Assembly (NCBI GenBank): GCA_020632885.1
Contig: JACKEQ010000021.1
Coordinates: 42,231 to 106,230 of the forward strand
Direction of reading: 5' to 3'
Source of the DNA: Alphaproteobacteria bacterium
GTDB lineage: Bacteria > Myxococcota_A > UBA796 > GCA-2862545
DNA: 64,000 nt
Each line of letters opens with the position of its first letter. Position 1 is the stretch's first letter. The notes beneath the pieces are model-generated. The model was given only the letters and a program-made list of their open reading frames with translations. It was not told the origin of the DNA and searched no databases. Made by a program: the position numbers and the translations under genes. Shown piece by piece: positions 62,675 to 64,000 of the stretch.

Positions 62675-63436
62675 GTGCAGCAGGTGCTTCTCGACGTGTG
62701 GGGGGTGCTCCACGACGGCCGCCGGCCCTACCCGGACGCGGTCAGGTTCCTGGAGCGCGCCCGGCGCGCGGGTGTCCGGGTCGACATCGTCACCAACGCC
62801 TCGTGGACCCGCGAGCGCGTCGTGGCCGGCCTCCGCGCGTTCGGCTTCGATCTGGCGGGCGTGGCGGACGTGTGGACCGCCGGGACCATCGCCCGCGAGA
62901 TCGTGCGCGAGCGGGCACCCCGGCGGGTCGCGTACGAGGGCCGAGAGGTCGGAGCCTGGCTCGTCGAGGGCTTCGAGGTGGTGGACGTCTCCCGGGCCGA
63001 GCTGCTCGTGTTCGCAGACCCCACGCCGTCGAGCGCCGCCGTGCTCGTCCGCGCGCTGGAGGCGGGTGTGCCCGTGTTGTGCGCCAACCCCGACATGTTC
63101 ATCGAGGACCGGCACGGCGCGCGCACCGAGAAGGCCGGTCGGCTCGCGGCGGCCCACGAGGCTGCGGGAGGCACGGTGCTCCGCGCGGGGAAGCCCGACC
63201 CGCGCATCTTCCGCCGGGCCGCGGTGTCGGATCGGGCCGTGATGATCGGCGACGGCGCGCTGACGGACCTCGCCGGGGCCCATGCAGCCGGGCTCCCGGC
63301 GGTCTGGGTCTGCCGCCGTCCCGGACCCGACTTCGACGCCGTCGTCGCCCGCTGGCGACCCGCCGCCGTCGTGCGGGATCTGGACGGAATCCCGTCGTCC
63401 GCCCTGGGTCTGTCTGGAGATTGCAACAACGGCTGA
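62675..63436 (+). CDS. HAD-IIA hydrolase (TIGR01459-type)
   Basis: 253 aa. Motif I is LLDVWGVLHDG: nucleophile Asp7, with Trp in the position of the usual second Asp, as is typical of the TIGR01459 group. Motif II VTNASW, motif III region GKPDPRIF, motif IV MIGDGALTDLAGAHAAGL. A NagD-type cap lies between. Substrate unknown; ribonucleotide or sugar phosphates are handled by relatives. GTG 62675 sits four bases after GGAGG. Confidence 0.85.
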   Translation: MQQVLLDVWGVLHDGRRPYPDAVRFLERARRAGVRVDIVTNASWTRERVVAGLRAFGFDLAGVADVWTAGTIAREIVRERAPRRVAYEGREVGAWLVEGFEVVDVSRAELLVFADPTPSSAAVLVRALEAGVPVLCANPDMFIEDRHGARTEKAGRLAAAHEAAGGTVLRAGKPDPRIFRRAAVSDRAVMIGDGALTDLAGAHAAGLPAVWVCRRPGPDFDAVVARWRPAAVVRDLDGIPSSALGLSGDCNNG

Positions 63437-63477
63437 GTTGCCTTGCGCGGATCGCCGGATCGCCTAGAGAGGCCGCC

Positions 63478-63936
63478 GTGAGGTGTTGCTTGCGTTTCTT
63501 CCCTTGTCTGCTGGTCCTCGGGGCCTGTGCGCCCGATCCGTTCACCCCGCCCGGGCTCGCTCCCGCCGCGTCTCCCTTCGTGGGGAGCTGGCACGTCGAG
63601 GCCCTCGACGCCGACGGGTCACGGCTGAAGTTCCCCCACGCGTTCGCGGTGGGAGGCGCCCCTGCGGTGATGGACATGGTGTTCGACGCCGACGAGGACG
63701 GACGGGGAGAGCTCGCCTCCATGACGCTGATCGACGGCCCCGCAGACAGCCACGTCGAGGGAGCGCGCTGGACGGGCACCTGGGAGGCCACCGGCGCCGC
63801 CGACTTCGTGTTCGACGCGCCCGGGCCGGGCGTCCCGGTGCAGCTCGCCTGCGGGCTCGAGGGCGACGACCTGCGCTGCGACGCGGACGACGGGTCCTCC
63901 CGGAGCGTGCTGCACCTCGTCCGTCCCGGGCGTTGA
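63478..63936 (+). CDS. Lipoprotein of unknown function
   Basis: 152 aa. A conventional lipoprotein signal with basic residues (MRCCLRFFPCLLVLGAC), lipobox LGAC, Cys17. The mature part is an acidic beta-rich domain (FVGSWHVEALDADG, MDMVFDADEDGRGELASMTL in pieces, WTGTWEATGAADFVF) that looks lipocalin-like or META-like in rhythm, without firm assignment. GTG 63478, six bases after GAGAGG. Confidence 0.65.
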   Translation: MRCCLRFFPCLLVLGACAPDPFTPPGLAPAASPFVGSWHVEALDADGSRLKFPHAFAVGGAPAVMDMVFDADEDGRGELASMTLIDGPADSHVEGARWTGTWEATGAADFVFDAPGPGVPVQLACGLEGDDLRCDADDGSSRSVLHLVRPGR

Positions 63937-64000
63937 GCGCACCCACCCCGCCTCCGGACGTCGGGGCGGAGGTCGAGGTCACGCCGGAGCTGGTGGACGC
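63933..64000 (+). CDS. Start of an unidentified gene (partial)
   Basis: 22 codons are visible before the right edge, opening at TTG 63933 and overlapping the lipoprotein stop as TTGA, the same junction seen at three other sites in this window. The predicted start (MSAPTPPPDVGAEVEVTPEL) is Pro- and Glu-rich, as in a cytoplasmic linker. Too short to identify. Confidence 0.35.
   Translation, partial: MSAPTPPPDVGAEVEVTPELVD

Noticed and set aside
62675..63436. Loss of catalytic Asp in the HAD motif (D-x-W) as evidence of a dead enzyme
   Set aside because: The D-V-W-G form is normal for the TIGR01459 group.

Overview
The window reads as one piece of a high-GC (roughly 70% by eye) bacterial chromosome. 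The gene mix suggests Myxococcota or a related deltaproteobacterial lineage. It includes five Hanks-type Ser/Thr kinases (three of them giant kinase/ATPase/repeat proteins), a Tad/Flp pilus locus, many small lipoproteins, AgmX/PglI-like C-termini, and a ferrochelatase with a C-terminal cysteine cluster of the type described in myxobacteria. I saw no tRNA, rRNA, CRISPR array or insertion sequence. Coding density is extreme: neighbours often overlap through ATGA, GTGA, TGATG or TTGA junctions, and no gene-free stretch exceeds 300 bases.

Layout. 1-1338 is the 5' part of an outer-membrane TonB-dependent receptor that carries a TonB-like domain. 1380-3788 holds a thioredoxin-like ferredoxin, a Na+/Ca2+ antiporter and an aminotransferase. 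3774-6408 (minus) is a coupled trio: LPG-synthase-type membrane protein, nitrilase-family amidase, secreted AgmX-like protein. 6496-7248 is a GAF protein. 7251-18728 (minus) is one long run: flp, cpaB, cpaC, cpaE, cpaF, tadB, tadC, a TPR lipoprotein, a small lipoprotein, a sensor kinase, an NtrC-shaped regulator with a dead ATPase, and a small secreted protein. Two hairpins after flp and a C-rich leader before cpaC suggest staged expression. 18899-24536 (minus) holds RNase D, ferrochelatase, a HAD phosphatase, a coiled-coil protein and an acyl-CoA synthetase-GNAT fusion.

24611-32618 has two giant kinases flanking a beta-propeller lipoprotein. 32661-38415 is a cassette that appears to span both membranes: an ECF S-component-like protein with a large extracytoplasmic beta domain, a single-chain EcfA-EcfA-EcfT fusion, and a TonB-dependent receptor. 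38327-41246 holds small unknown or exported proteins. 41298-46668 holds phosphoglucomutase, two tandem small kinases, a DUF6940-like protein and a periplasmic metallo-beta-lactamase-fold protein with altered metal ligands. 46675-49925 (minus) holds acyl-CoA dehydrogenase, preceded by a FadR-type palindrome, and RadA. 50008-53183 holds a 2-hydroxyacid dehydrogenase, a CapA-type phosphatase and an efflux adaptor. 53266-58397 is a plus-strand run: MltF-like lytic transglycosylase, an orphan contractile-injection tube protein, a FecR-like secreted partner, a VanZ-PAP2 protein and an HTTM pair. A 1410-residue kinase, a HAD-IIA phosphatase and a lipoprotein close the window.

The two loci that look least like standard systems are the ECF/TonB receptor cassette (32661-38415) and the orphan tube-protein pair (54712-55937). 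A second recurrent theme is very short, uncharged export leaders on about ten proteins. All functions come from reading the translated sequence; no database search was possible.
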